Both the position numbers and the translations under genes were made by a program. A stretch of DNA of 64,000 nt. Source: Arthrobotrys musiformis. Its lineage: Eukaryota > Ascomycota > Orbiliomycetes > Orbiliales > Orbiliaceae. The stretch covers positions 2,604,001 through 2,668,000 of the forward strand of contig JAVHJL010000008.1 of assembly GCA_036971715.1 (NCBI GenBank), written 5' to 3'. Position 1 is the stretch's first letter; each line of letters starts with the position of its first letter. The notes beneath the pieces are model-generated. The model made no database searches. It was not told the DNA's origin and saw only the letters and a program-made list of their open reading frames with translations. This document shows positions 1 to 11,968 of the stretch, in pieces.

Positions 1-563
1 CGTTCTCAAGACAAAACTGTGACCCCATCCTGAACTCATAGTCTAAATGGTCAATCCTACACCTTTATTCAAATCAACGGTTCAAACACGGCCAAGATTC
101 AGGGAACATTCGAATATTCCCGCCGTGCCTGGTCTCGCGACCCCTTCGGCCAAGCTTCACTTTGAAACATGCCGTCTGGCGTTGCATTTCCCGAAACACG
201 CCTGCGGTTGACGTAACCCGGATCAAGTCGCAAGACCAGATCAAGCCACAGGCCGCAGGAATTACGTCAATACCATAAACATATCGACATTGGACCCTGC
301 TCACCACCGCCAAGAGTATGTATTTTTGAACTTAGGATAAATATATCCATCACATATATAAAGAGTCGGAAATACTCGTAGACTGCGAATATATTTGATA
401 TTGTGTGCTAAGACTAGAATACAAGACCGATCGACCCCAATTTAACCCGGAATTAAAGTGCACACTATACCTAGGTAGTAACCCTAACCAAAATCAATAC
501 AATTATAAGCCAGGACTGAATGTCTTACATGTTATTAGCTATAAACCAGGGCGACCGAGATAT
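1..563. other. No gene seen; 3' flank of VIT/vWA gene
   Basis: The stretch downstream of the VIT/vWA stop codon holds only short frames without recognisable motifs. AT-rich runs near 330-400 could serve the gene's 3' end, but no specific poly(A) signal can be assigned. Confidence 0.4.
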
Positions 564-3500
564 CTAAGCCCCGATGACCCCCCTGACCTTCTCCTTAACA
601 TCATCACTGCTTCCTTCCCCTTCAACCCACATAACAGCTTTCTCAACCACCAATTCCCAGGTATCCCGCTCGGCGGCATGTCCTTCGCCCTTCTCGAACA
701 CCAAAACCGCAGCCCAAGTAGCAACAATATCTTCCTTGACTCCCAAGGTCTTTGCCAGCTCCTTTAGCTTCTCCAAAACGCTAGCGGCGGAAGCGCCCTT
801 GAAGCTGGCTCCAATGATTTGGCTCAATTTATCCGAAAGCGAAAAGCTTCCAGCGAACGACTGAATCATGATGAGTCCGTGGATTCTCTCCTCTGCTGTT
901 CCAACAGCTACAGGGGAGGCGGATCGAACATTTCTTTGGGACTCGGGTTCTGCATCGAAGAGTCCGCATCCCATATCTTCGTCTTCGTCTTCCTCTGCGT
1001 CAGAGGATCGGCTCAGGCCCCCCGGTGCCGGTGCAGACATCTTTGCTGATTTCGACCTTTTGACAAAAGATTTAGCATCCTTCTTGTCTTTCGAAAAGGA
1101 CTTCTTGCGTTCTTTTGCTTTTTTCAATTCTTGCGGGGGGTCATACAGTGAGGCCAATCTCGGAGCTGCAGCGGCGCGGCTAAAAGCGGCAGGCCGTGAT
1201 GATTTAGATACTGCTTCAGAACTGTCAGTACTACAACATTCACTTTTGGAAACCACCCTAGCAATTTTATCTTCACATCCATGGGTAACTCGGCGTCGCT
1301 CTAGAGTTACTTGGTTGGTGTTGCTTGTTAGACGGTTTATGCTCGGCATAAAGTTCCCGATTCGGGATAATTCGGTGTCTAGTTCCTCTTCTAACTCTTC
1401 GTCTTCGTCTTCTTCGAATTCTTGAAACTTGTATTGGGTTGTGCGAGAGGAGATAGTGGGGACATGTGGCTTACCAGGCTGCAAATGGGAATTCTTGTTA
1501 GCGACTTGATGACTTCGATTGCGCGAGATTGTGAAGAGAACTTACACTAGGCGCTACAGCGGATGAGAAAATTGGGGGAGGCGGCGCATAAGCGACTGGG
1601 GAAGAGCTGTCTCTAGCAGGTGGTGGTGCTGCAGAGGATGCGGGAGCGGTTAGCGAGTCAATCATCATGGAATCTTGGTCAAACGATGCAGGTCCCGATC
1701 CACCCCACCCGGCTAGCATTGGAGCGGCTTGTGCGTAAAACGATCCCCCAGGCGGCGGAGGCGGAGGAGGAGCCGAGCTGGAGAATGCAAATCCAGCGGG
1801 TGGTGGTGGAGGCGGTGGTGGAGGCGGTGCAGCTTGTCCCCACGCAGGAACTTCCGCTCGAGCCATCATCATTCTCTTTGGGTTCTTCTGCTCCAACAGC
1901 ATCAACTGCATTTTGTAATCCTGCAATGCATGATTTGGAACTTGCATTTGAGCCTGTTGTGGAGAGGAGCCAAACGCTCGAGCTTGAGGAGGTAACGGCT
2001 TTGGAAGTGGCGGCGGGGGTGGGGCGCCGACATATTGGGCGCTATAAGACTGGCGAAGTGGTGGTGGTGGTGGTGATGGTGCACACGCGCCAGAAGGTGG
2101 GCCATATTGGGAAAACGAAGGGGAAGAATAGCTAGAGGACCTACCAGAGCTACCGCCAAAAAGGTTGGTAACTATCGGTAAAGATATAATACGTTAGCAA
2201 GCTTATCCATACCAGTCTTCAACACGCATGCATGAAAGCTATAGAAACAGAGAAAGAACGGTGTAAGAACCATTATCGAGTTTTCCAACTTTCCCGTCCC
2301 GACCAACGTTGTCATCCTGGGTTCCATTATCGGCTAGGCTCCGTTTCCGCTTCTGATCAGATAGGGAAGTCTGTGCGATTTCTGGTGCCCGAAGATCGTC
2401 GACGTGGCTCGCCTCGGGCGTGATGCCCGGAGAGCCTGGGGAATAGCAAGGGGAAGCTGGCCTAAAATTGGGAGACTTTGGAGAAAAGTGTGGAGATGTG
2501 GGGCGATAAACGGGAGATCTTGGATTATAAGGGGGAGAAGTTGGGTTATAAGATGGGGAAGTTGGGTTATAAGATGGGGAAGTTGGATTATAAGAGGGGG
2601 AAGTTGGGTTGTAAGAGGGGGAAGTTAAGTTGTAAGAGGGGGAAGTTGGGTTATAGGCCGGGGATCTCGGGCTATAGCCTGGAGACGTCGGCGAAAAGGA
2701 GCCTGATGCATCGGTGACATGATACGAAGACGCCAGATCGGGACCAGAGCAATCATATGGGGCCATAGTACCTCCAGTGAACGACGCCTTGAACTCAGGA
2801 TATTGGTCTGAAGGGTCCGCAAAAGACGAAAAGTCGAACGACAGATCGGCTCCAGGATTTCCGCCTGAAGGGTTCAGGAAAGAATCGAAATCGAAATCCA
2901 TCAATTCGGACCCTGTGGACCCGCCATGGTTGGGAACTAAATGAAGCGGAGGCAATGGGAAAGGGAAAACATCAGCCCCCATCGAACGTTATATTTACTC
3001 ACCAGCAGATTTTGCTGATCGAGTCAAAGCAGAAAAGCCACCGCCGAAACTCGGTGCGATGCCCTTCTTCTTGCTGCGACTTGCGCCGCGACGGAATCCC
3101 GCCGCAGACTCGGCGAGGGAGGCTGTGCCACTATACGCACTAGAACTAATTTGACAAACATCTTCAACCGTACCTGCTGGAGACATCCTGCGTCGTGAAA
3201 ATCCACCACTACTTTCATTAGCCATTTCCATGTTTTCTAATTGCTTTCTAAACCTCCTCCCTGCCCTTTTCCTCTTGACCGGGTAGGGATAACCGCAGCT
3301 AGGATTTCCGCCACAAGACGAAGATTGCTGGTTGGATTGGGGGTATACATACACTCCATCATCTAGATCCGTAGCTTGACCTTCCCGCTCACTTTCCTTA
3401 TCTTCTTTGACAGGTTCCCTTTCTGCTTTATCTTCAATTGCGACAAAAGACGTCCATTTCGAAGCAACTCCGAATCCTTCGCCCCATCTAACACCCTCGC

Positions 3501-5520
3501 GTTCAATAATCTCATCCCATTTACTTTCATGCTTCTCTTTAGTAATTCCTTGGGCACTGAGAAGGCCCTCGTGTAAGTATCCTTTTCCATTTTCTAATTC
3601 TTGTAAGAAGCTCTTGGCAGCGAGTTGGGAGACATCCTTTCCGTCATCAACCTTCAGGATCGGGATTTCGAGTTCTAGGATATCGCCGGTAATAGTCTTC
3701 GCTTGTAGCTTCGCGACTTTGGGGAAAGTCTTGGGGCATGGGCTAAAGACAACATAGGCATTTGTCCTGCTGAAGGAGAAAAGTGGTGGGATGACGTGTG
3801 GTGATTGGATTTTTGGTGGGAGTTCCGGAAGTGGAGGGAGGTGGGCCCAACGGGCCTCATCGGTATCTTTGCTCTCATACTCTGGTGGGGGATCGAGCTC
3901 AGCAGAGCTGTCGAATAGTGAGATCTTTTTAGGCTCTGGCTTTAGTTCTGCTTTTTTCCCAGAGATGACTACCTTCTGCGGCTCCGCGTCCCCGAGCATA
4001 TCATATTCGTCCTCATCAGACGGGGTGGCGTCAGCAGCAGATCCAGAAAGCTCGAGAGTATAGTCGCTGACATGTTGGCCAAGAGCAGCGCGCAACATGC
4101 GAACAACCTTCGAGTCTAGCTTTTCATTAAGTTGCACAACTTGGGAGTATCCTCCACCGATGCTAGCAAGACCATCAATAAGAGCATGAGAAATGCCGTT
4201 ACCAATACCTAGCGTGAACATCCTGATGGTTTTGGCCTTGCATTGCTCGCGGACATAATCCATGAGCTGGTCTCGTTGCCAAATATCCCCATCTGTCAAC
4301 AAGAGGAGCTCGAGGTTGATATCCTTGAACCTCCGCTCCACGGCATCCTTAACTGGTGGGAACATTTCGGTACCGCCCATGTCAGCATGGAATCCAGCGA
4401 CATGATTTTGTGCTTCTTTGAGTGTAGCCTCGCTGTAAGCCTTTGACTTTGGCCAAAGGAAGCTGTGGGAGCTACCGAAACTACAAATGTTGAATTTACA
4501 ACCCACAGGAAGGGATTGCAAGAAAACCGCAAGTGCCTTGCGAAGCTGAACTTCGTTGCCACTCATACTGCCAGAACGATCGCAGATGAAAACAACCTCC
4601 GGACGAGCCACAGGCATATTGAACTTCGGAACGAGGGTAACCATCAATGATGCGCTATCTTTTGTGGGGTGACGCTGGACGACTGCAGATGGATGCCCAG
4701 ACCTGGCAGTCTTGACAAGGACAACAAAATCCTTGTCGAGAGCGGTAGTCTCAGCGGACAATGTTAGAACGGCCTTTTTAGGGTCGAAGTCTTCTGACGA
4801 ATCGGAAGAAGAATGAGTCCCCATGGTAAGATTTGTAGCATGAGCCGGGGCCTCCACCATTTTGATCGGGGAGTCCATTTGTACGAAGACTTTGATACTC
4901 ATTCCGCCGTCAACGTCAACCCAGTTATTCGCACCACGGAGGATTGTCCATGATCCTCGCCCACGCGGGCCTACACGGTAGCTGTAGGAAGTACTACCGC
5001 TGTAGACTTCTTGCGGGGGCGCTCCGTAGCGAGACGCAATATATGTCGGGAGATTGAACCGAATAGCATCCTTTTCGCTATCGTGCTGTAATTGGGCGAC
5101 GCAAGTGATGATGACCTCGATAGAGGCACCGGCTGGGACGTTGCCCAACTTGGTCTGCCAAACGTCGCTATCGGCATAGCTCAAGAGACCCGCGGTTTCC
5201 CCGCGAGATACGGCAGCCTCATACGTAGCCTTCGCCTTTGGCGTAGATTGAACAATTCCGTTCAGAACCTTATCCTCGCCAACATGGCAGGTAAAGGAGG
5301 TGATTGTTTGAGTGGGATGCAAAGGGAAGACATAGTTAGCTTCGGAAATGGCATCTGTTGGGGAAGGGTTCTTGAAATGTTGTTTTAAGACCGTGCGCGA
5401 GTAAGTTGGGGTTAGTGTGATCTCGGTATTGAGGCTCAAAAGCGGCAGAGGTTGAGGAGAGTAGGTGCCAACGGGGATGTAGTAAATGCCACAGCAGGCC
5501 ATTCCGTCGATTCGCTGCAT
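564..5520 (-). CDS. VIT domain + von Willebrand A protein with CTD-like heptads
   Basis: Four exons by splice signals and phase: 5520-3003, 2936-2271, 2171-1546, 1478-564, giving about 1574 aa. Seen: a VIT domain at roughly residues 18-150; a vWA domain at roughly 306-490 with a complete MIDAS metal site (D314-x-S316-x-S318, T384, D410-G-D412). Residues about 920-1010 are 13 heptads of YNPTSPS type, then a polyproline block in exon 3. Exon 4 is Ser/acidic and ends in a helical segment (TWELVVEKAVMW) like the C-termini of other VIT-vWA proteins. Known of the family: VIT and vWA pair in inter-alpha-trypsin inhibitor heavy chains, PARP4 and many uncharacterised fungal proteins, usually as protein-binding modules; no signal peptide is visible, so it is probably intracellular. 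Introns 1 (66 nt) and 3 (67 nt) have good consensus sites; intron 2 (99 nt) has an odd GTTCTT donor but keeps phase. Substrate or partner unknown. Confidence 0.85.
2425..2697 (-). repeat. 21-nt tandem repeat encoding RNAPII-CTD-like heptads
   Basis: Thirteen consecutive 21-nt units lie inside exon 2 of the VIT/vWA gene. On the coding strand they read as heptads: four exact YNPTSPS copies, then variants such as YSPRSPA, YNLTSPS, YNPRSPV, YRPTSPH, FSPKSPN, FRPASPC and YSPGSPG. The central units are nearly identical in DNA and the edges diverged, as expected for a coding minisatellite that grows or shrinks by slippage or unequal exchange. SP pairs at heptad positions 5-6 are kept almost throughout, which suggests selection on the protein. 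Confidence 0.9.
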
Positions 5521-8367
5521 CTTGACGGTGTTATTTCAGGGAGGGGGTAGAGATATATGTATGGAGATACTAGTATATGGGGAGGATAGGTATCTAGGGA
5601 TTATGCGAAATAGCAATAGCAGTAGCAATGCAATGGTGTTCCAATCCTCCAATTGATTGGGTATCTGATAGTTGTTGATGTTAGTCTGGGATGAAGAGAA
5701 GAAGAAGAGGAGAAGATTGAAGATTGTCGAGGGGACGCCCTTCTCTTATAGACAACAGCTGGATCCTGCCTCGCGTCTTCCCTTCAAAGTCGAGCTGTCG
5801 GTGACGTTTCGAGCTCAGAAATGCAACTGAGGGGCCTGGGCGACTCGGGGGCGAGCGTGTTGTATGGTAGCCAAATCCGGCTAGACTCCGACCCCCCCGG
5901 TGACCAAGAACCTACCCAGTTGCAGGCACGCACCGGCCGGAACATCCCTTGTGTTTCCCACATGTACAAGTACAAATATCAATTGGCCTCGACTTCCACC
6001 TCGACGGAAGCTTCGACCTCAACGAGGCACAGCCAAAAGTGTAATATTATCAATCCACATCTTCAGCTAGCTAGCTGCATATGCAGCCAAACCACAAAGC
6101 TGCGCAAGCAATTTTAAAGATCATTCATAAGGTTTAGGTCCCCTTGGCCTGTAACACTCTCCCACGAATGCGGCAGGTTTGGCACAATATCACAAGACAA
6201 ACAGCCCCCAAAACGGACTTCAAGGCAGAACCGTGCCGCGATGGCTTGATTGAAACCACAACATTCGATCTTTTGTACAGGCTTTCGACTTTTCGTACAG
6301 CTTTGTAGATCTTTTGTACCGAACTAAGAGATGAGCTGGGAAGTATATAACCCACGGGGAGTCAGAGGGCGCACAGCATACGTAGGCCTTCGTAATTTAC
6401 CTGGACAGTCTTCAAACAATTACAATGCAACTGAGGGCTTTTTCTTGGTATACGGTCCTCTATCTCTTCAAATTCAGGCCGCCTAGGGGAATCAATGTGT
6501 ATTCCTAGGTTCCGCCGAGTCATCTTCCAATTATTCCGCATTCGTTATGCAATACCGCATCCATATTCCCCCGGGGTTTTAGGTGTATCGGCACGCAATC
6601 GTGTCAGGTATCAAGATATCAGATCCCCTAGCTATATATATAACCTCAATGTCCGGTGTCATTAGATAGATTTCAACGTTGCAACCTGGCGTGCACGTCG
6701 TCTCCGTGCATACGTATATATATATGTCATATGCATCGTCTTATCTATATAGATTGGTCAGCAATTCGCTCTTTTCACACGAATTAACCTACCTCGGATC
6801 ATTTCTACAGGCATGAATATTCGAATACGGGTGTCTACAGACAATTGGATCCTGCCGCCGGCCCATCATCTAATACTTCAGGCAAATCGACCCGCTCAAC
6901 TTGAATCCTTCTTGGACCAAATCCTCTCGATCACTAATCCCTTGTCGTTTCAGGGACAACGTTCTCCATTGTGGGACGCTGTGTTTCGAGCTCAACACAA
7001 CACTCAAAACCCAACAACTTCCACCAACGCACCGATAGAGCCTCAGATAGCCCACTCCGCGAAATAGATTATATTGATGACGAGTGCCCATGGCGGTTAA
7101 CCGACCTGATCTAATTTTGTGTTATTCGGTGCCGTTCGGGTTTCAAGAAGCTTATCGATTGCCGCCGCCGTAGGCCCTCCAGCTTGCTTTACAGGCTGCG
7201 TTGCAATGCAGGCGCGATGGGTTCCGGTCTGATTTACGATACGCGATGCGAGGGTTGATGGTTTTTATATTTAAATATATAATTAAATAAATCTATAGCT
7301 GATGCGTTTCTATTCTCGAGGGCTAATTAAGTTAAACATACACCAAAAAATTAACAAGAGATGCGTACCCTCCTCAATATCGACACGACTTGAGGTTAAA
7401 TGCCCATTTGCATTTTCGTCATTGGTGGTTACGACTGCAGATGCACTTTTGCCCGATAAAATTTGTTTCTTTTTCTCACTCGAAGCCAAGTGATGTACCT
7501 GGATCCCAGCACTGACGCAGCGGGTGTACCCGGTCCTATATCAGCTGAAAACTAAACTTTACAATCCCTATGCATGATGCATGCATGTTCTAGCGTGGAA
7601 GAACTTAACTGCGTTTCCGTGAGAGCTCGCCATAGACATTCCGACAAACATAGCTATAACCAAAGAGGGTTAGTGATATAATTATAATATATGACACCAT
7701 ACATTTAGCTTAGTTTTCGTACGTATTATAATATTACTGTGTACGTTAGTGAGAGAAGTGCCGGTCCTTTGCTCCGACGTTTATCCCTGCTGGGTGCGGT
7801 GAGTACAAAACGTTTAAAACCATTACTATCCGGCTGTCCTGGCGCGGACGCGCCTGCCGCTAATACACTTTCCCTGTAAATAGGCCTTTAGCACAGCCCA
7901 CACCTTGCATCCAAGACAGACAGTTAATTTTATACATAGGCCAAAGATGTGTAGAAAATTATACGTTGATTACACAACACTACCTTCCGCCCCATTGATA
8001 ATGATAAAAGAAGCGCTAAGGATCAGAAAAGAAATTCCGATCCGCTTGCACTGCAGACAAAATGCCAAGCATTATAGATCCTCGAGCGCCGAATCGTACG
8101 TATGCCTCGGAATCATACCCAGAAGAAAACAATTACAGTTTAATACCACTCGTCGACGGTTATAGATCTCTGTTTATAATAAAAGAAATTCGTATTATAT
8201 AACTTTATAGCCGGCGTTATACGTTATTTAGAGTACATTATATTAATTAATGGCACAACCCGTTAAGTTCAGCCGTGAAGTACAAAACACAGAAAACTTA
8301 AACTTCTCAAATGCATCCCAACACACGTGCACAGCTTCAACTTCCCCCCGTTCACGACGCCTCTTAA
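5521..8367. other. Intergenic, no gene seen
   Basis: The left part carries the 5' leader and promoter of the VIT/vWA gene. Around 6255-6320 there is a short degenerate tandem of a TTTTGTAC-containing unit of about 20 nt. The rest is AT-rich with TATA runs near 6715 and 7265 and no frame that looks coding on either strand. Confidence 0.4.
5745..5750 (-). promoter_or_regulatory. TATA-like box, VIT/vWA gene
   Basis: TATAAG on the minus strand, about 225 nt upstream of the start codon at 5520. Between them is a long CT-rich stretch (about 5685-5720 on the minus strand), common near transcription starts of fungal genes. The assignment is by position and composition only. Confidence 0.35.
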
Positions 8368-9795
8368 TCAAGGCTCGTTGCCATATGGCGGGAACTGAGG
8401 TAGTGTAATACTCGGATCGCAACTGGTCCGGACCCAGAGCAGCGACGCAACACGGTTCTGGACATAAACCTCGTCCCCAGCAGGATCGGTAACATCGAAG
8501 TCATAACCACCGGGGCCACCAGTATTTAGCCACATCATTCTGAACGGAACATACTCCCCAGCGGTAAAAGACCTTTCAAACGTTGCCGTACCGCTTCCAA
8601 CCCCAAGGTGAGGATCGGCGTCAGCATTAGAGTTCGACCATCCAGAGAGCGCTTTATCGCCAATCCACATTCCCAGAAGGTTGTCAACGTAGGGAATGCT
8701 GAACTTGTATACACCAGTCTTAGGAGCGTAGATGAAACTGCGGTAGGATATGGCATAGGTATTGGCGGCAGTGTCATGTACTATGAAGTCGTGAGGACTA
8801 GTCCCATTGACAGCTGTCTCGATACCGAGAATATCGGTGACGGTAGTATTATATGGGGTTTTCGTTTTAAAGTAAGTATAATCAACATCGGCGATACCGA
8901 AGCCTGAGCCTTCCCGATAAGGGCAATCGTAGATGGCGACATCAAGTCCGCCGTTATTACAACTAGTATCGGGTACGTCACTAGGTTTGATGATTATGGT
9001 AGTCGTTGCAGTGACTGTCTCCGCGGGAAGGTTCTCAGTATTTGTTACAGTCTCCGTAATTGTCTCTGGAGGGGGCGTTTCCGTGGCCGTCTCTGTTTTA
9101 GTAACTGTCTCCGCAGGAGGAGTTTCGGTGACCGTCTCCGCAGGAAGAGTCGCTGTTTCAGTGAGTGTCTTTGTAGGAGGAGTTTCAATGACCGTTTCGG
9201 CGGGGAGAGTTGCAGTGACAGTCTCGGCAGGAAGGGTTGCAGTGACAGTCTCGGCGGGAAGAGTCTCGGTATTTGTAACTGTCTCCGCAGGAAGAGTCTC
9301 AGTGTTTGTAACTGTGTCCGCAGGAAGAGTCTCAGTGTTTGTAACTGTCTCCGTTGGGGGGGTCTCAGTATTTGTGACCGTCGATGTCACAACCGGGAGG
9401 GTTTTCGTAACGGTTTGCGTAGGACCAGTTTGCGTGATGGTCTTTATGGGAAGCGTCTTTGTTATCGTAGTCGCCGGGAGAGTCTTCGTTTTGCTGACCG
9501 TGACCGTCTTCGTGTACGTGGATGTCTTTGTGATCGTCTTTGTAGACGTTTTTGTGGACGTGTTGATTGTAGTCTTAGTGGAGTATTTGGTTATAGTATA
9601 CGCCGGCGGACCTGTATCATTTGCAATTGACCCATTAGTCTGGACTTTATATCAATTAAGGCTCTACATAGAGATATTCTTACAGTAGTTTCGTTCTTCC
9701 AGCTCACGTCGATTCTCCGGGTGGATTAGAGATGCCGAGGCACCCGTTGCGGCCAAAGCCAACAGAAACCCTGGTAAAAGGCGACTAAGATGCAT
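8368..9795 (-). CDS. Secreted GLEYA-type adhesin with Thr-rich stalk
   Basis: Two exons, 9795-9684 and 9611-8368, joined across a 72-nt intron (donor GTAAGA, branch GACTAAT, acceptor ACAG) that removes an in-frame TAG; product about 451 aa. Residues 1-22 form a clear signal peptide: basic start, Leu/Ala-rich core, ASA cleavage-type site. Residues about 39-252 are a low-complexity stalk of Thr/Val/Glu/Pro repeats (ETVTNTETLPAETVT type). Residues about 254-451 form a GLEYA/PA14-like domain, with YKFSIPYVDNLLGMWIG and a GGPGGYDFDVTDPAG segment. GLEYA domains are beta-barrel lectin-like modules of fungal cell-surface adhesins. There is no hydrophobic C-terminal tail for a GPI anchor and the domain is C-terminal with the stalk first, so attachment may be through the N-terminal stalk or the protein may be released. 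Ligand not predictable. Confidence 0.85.
8990..9600 (-). repeat. Thr-rich stalk tandem repeats in GLEYA gene
   Basis: Imperfect repeats of about 24-36 nt encode TLPAETVTNTE / TLPAETVTA / TPPAETVTE-type units. The units at about 9180-9360 are most alike and the outer units are diverged, including a Lys-rich version near the N-terminus (TKTSTYTKTVTVSKTKT). Length changes here would alter how far the adhesin domain stands from the wall. Confidence 0.85.
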
Positions 9796-9970
9796 CGTAA
9801 CAGATAGCCAAATAAACGGCAGACTGAAATTTGGAGACTTGGAGCTTCGGAACTAGTAAGATATATATATGTATATATTGAACTTAGAGCTCTCCGGCTG
9901 GCCTGACTATGCAAGAGACTTGGAGTTGGAGATATCTATCTGGAGATGTATGTCAGAGTCTACCGACCAC

Positions 9971-9978
9971 CTTTTATA
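9971..9978 (-). promoter_or_regulatory. TATA box, GLEYA adhesin gene
   Basis: TATAAAAG on the minus strand, about 176 nt upstream of the adhesin start codon at 9795. The match to the TATA consensus is good and no other gene is near, so assignment to the adhesin is reasonable. Confidence 0.45.
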
Positions 9979-10073
9979 AACCACGATTCCACTCCCTGGT
10001 TAAAATTCTTCGTCAAATTTGCGAATAGTCGTTATAGGAGAGCCCCTGCCGAGTGTCTGGGATAGTCTCCAGA

Positions 10074-10090
10074 TGTCTGGGAACGAGACT
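10074..10090 (+). repeat. Dispersed motif copy (GGGAACGAGACC family)
   Basis: Reads TGTCTGGGAACGAGACT. It shares TGTCTGGG(A/G)ACGAGAC with the copy at 11948-11968 and GTCTGGGAACGAGAC with the copy at 12834-12864. A partial repeat of its left half (TGTCTGGGA) lies about 20 nt before it. Confidence 0.5.
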
Positions 10091-11947
10091 AGGAGAGCCC
10101 CACATAGTTGGCTGGAATTCATTGACCTCAATAACAATACCTTGAAAAAAGTGCTCGTCATAATTCCACAGATCGAGAGCTCTACTCCTCCAACCAGCGC
10201 CCTCTTCGGATAGGCGGTATACCTAGCTAGGGTATGGGTCGTATGGTCGCCCTTTTGCTATCCTTCACCACCAGGTGCATGATTGGAGCCAAGAATTGTC
10301 AAAGTTCGATCATACATACAGTTCGGAAGTAGCACCGCTGTTACGCTGAATCCATGAAGCATTCAGGTACATTGTGCATGGTTCTGTGAAGGAGCGGCCG
10401 CGATCTTAATCGGGCAATCGACCATTGAAACATTAGGTCTCGAGGCTATGAAGTATTTAGCTATTTACTTTTTTAGGTTGCATTGCATTGCATTGAGCCT
10501 CTCGGGACTAAATTTTGGTTTCTGCCTTAACATTCATATGAGATGTCACATAGCTAGGTCACTTTCACTGCCACTCTACCGAAAGTACTGCAAAGCTCGG
10601 TAGAGATCCAGCGAAATACGAAAACGTCATCGATTTTACTCGCGTGAAGTGGGACCCTGCGCCGTGGCGCTATCAATCACCTCCTAACTACCGAGGGCGC
10701 TCTAATATGCATGGAATCCTATATAGCTTCATTTTATAGTTAGCCGCTGCATCCGAATATTTTTTGGTCATTCGAATGACGGGTTAGAGCGGCGTTGTAA
10801 AAATGACACCAGCGCTGCAGCGCCGCCATCCATGGGTCCATGAGAGGCTGCAGATAAACTAGGCCATGTTCATACCCGGGAAGTGCGATTAGCACAATAT
10901 ATTGGCCTCAATATACCCCGTAAAAGCCGAGAGGTAGGTTGCATAAAATAATGAAACGTCGGAAGCTCAGTCGTTAGCGACGGGATCTCGGGAACTCAAT
11001 CTCTATTATAGCCTAACAACGGTAATTATGCAGTGCGGTTCCAAGATACTATCACCTTAAAACATAATTAAGACATATGCACGCTTGCAGCTACTGAAAA
11101 AAGAAAAAAGGTGAGGGGAACAAATGGCATGACTCTGCGTTGACTTCAATTGAGAGGCTCAATCACATACGCATGATGCATGCATGATCTCCCTTTTATG
11201 TCCAAAAAAAGATGCAATCTTCGACAGCTGTTAGCTACATTACATTATTGGATTGATACCACGAAAGTATTGGCAGGTCTGAAGACCCATAATTCGCCAA
11301 ACTGACGTACCACAATTCTTCAAGCATCAACGCATCAGCTAAAATACGGGCGCGGCCGGGAACTACAAATTACGGCTTTGAGATGAGGGAATCCCTGCAA
11401 TCACCCGTAGCCCGTTCAGGGGTGTTAGAATTTTAGGCGGCTCTGACCTCATCGTCCTTCTGCCAATCTAGCCTCGTCTCGATCCCCCAAGTTCGGTGCA
11501 ATTAAACAGCAAATTTTCGTCCAGCAATTCAAAGCGAAACTAGATTATAACACAAGCCGATTGGTGAAACTGTAGTATGACCATGTATGTACACTATCGA
11601 CACCTTGGAAGGCAATGGGTATATTAGAGGTTTCAACGATGCATCGATGGTACTATAATCTGCTGGTACTACGGTCGGTTGCTTTCAAGTTTCAGACTGA
11701 ACAACCGAAAACCCCAGTCTAATTGACATCGCAAGATCGATATATTATACGGCAACAGCTATACGAACGAAAGGTTGACCCGACTGCCCGATAGAGCATA
11801 GCAGTTGGTATTTGTATTAGTTAAAGCCATGCAACCAGCGGATTTAAACTCACTCTTCGGCCGAATTAGACAAGAGGATGTATTTAGGTAAAGGAGGGAG
11901 AATATTCGCTTAAAAGTCATTGGCAAAGTGGGTAGAATGATGCCAAG

Positions 11948-11968
11948 ATGTCTGGGGACGAGACCACA
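11948..11968 (+). repeat. Dispersed motif copy
   Basis: Reads GATGTCTGGGGACGAGACCA and continues with C; one base differs from the 10074 copy in the core. Flanking sequence is not alike beyond about 25 nt, so only a short piece is conserved. Confidence 0.45.

Noticed and set aside
405..1425. Plus-strand frames over the start of the window
   Set aside because: They lie opposite exon 4 of the VIT/vWA gene or its 3' flank, and have Ser-rich shadow composition with no motif.
1902..2159. Minus-strand frame with an eight-His run
   Set aside because: Out of phase with the spliced VIT/vWA gene. The same bases read in the correct frame encode the polyproline region.
7565..7590. ATGCATGCAT palindromes (also near 11173 and 20167) as regulatory sites
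   Set aside because: Short self-complementary words of this kind are frequent by chance, and none is placed near a supported promoter.
8933..9688. 251-codon plus-strand frame rich in Val/Ser/Gly repeats
   Set aside because: It is the antisense of the Thr-rich stalk of the GLEYA adhesin; the repeat keeps that frame open. The minus strand has the signal peptide, intron and domain.
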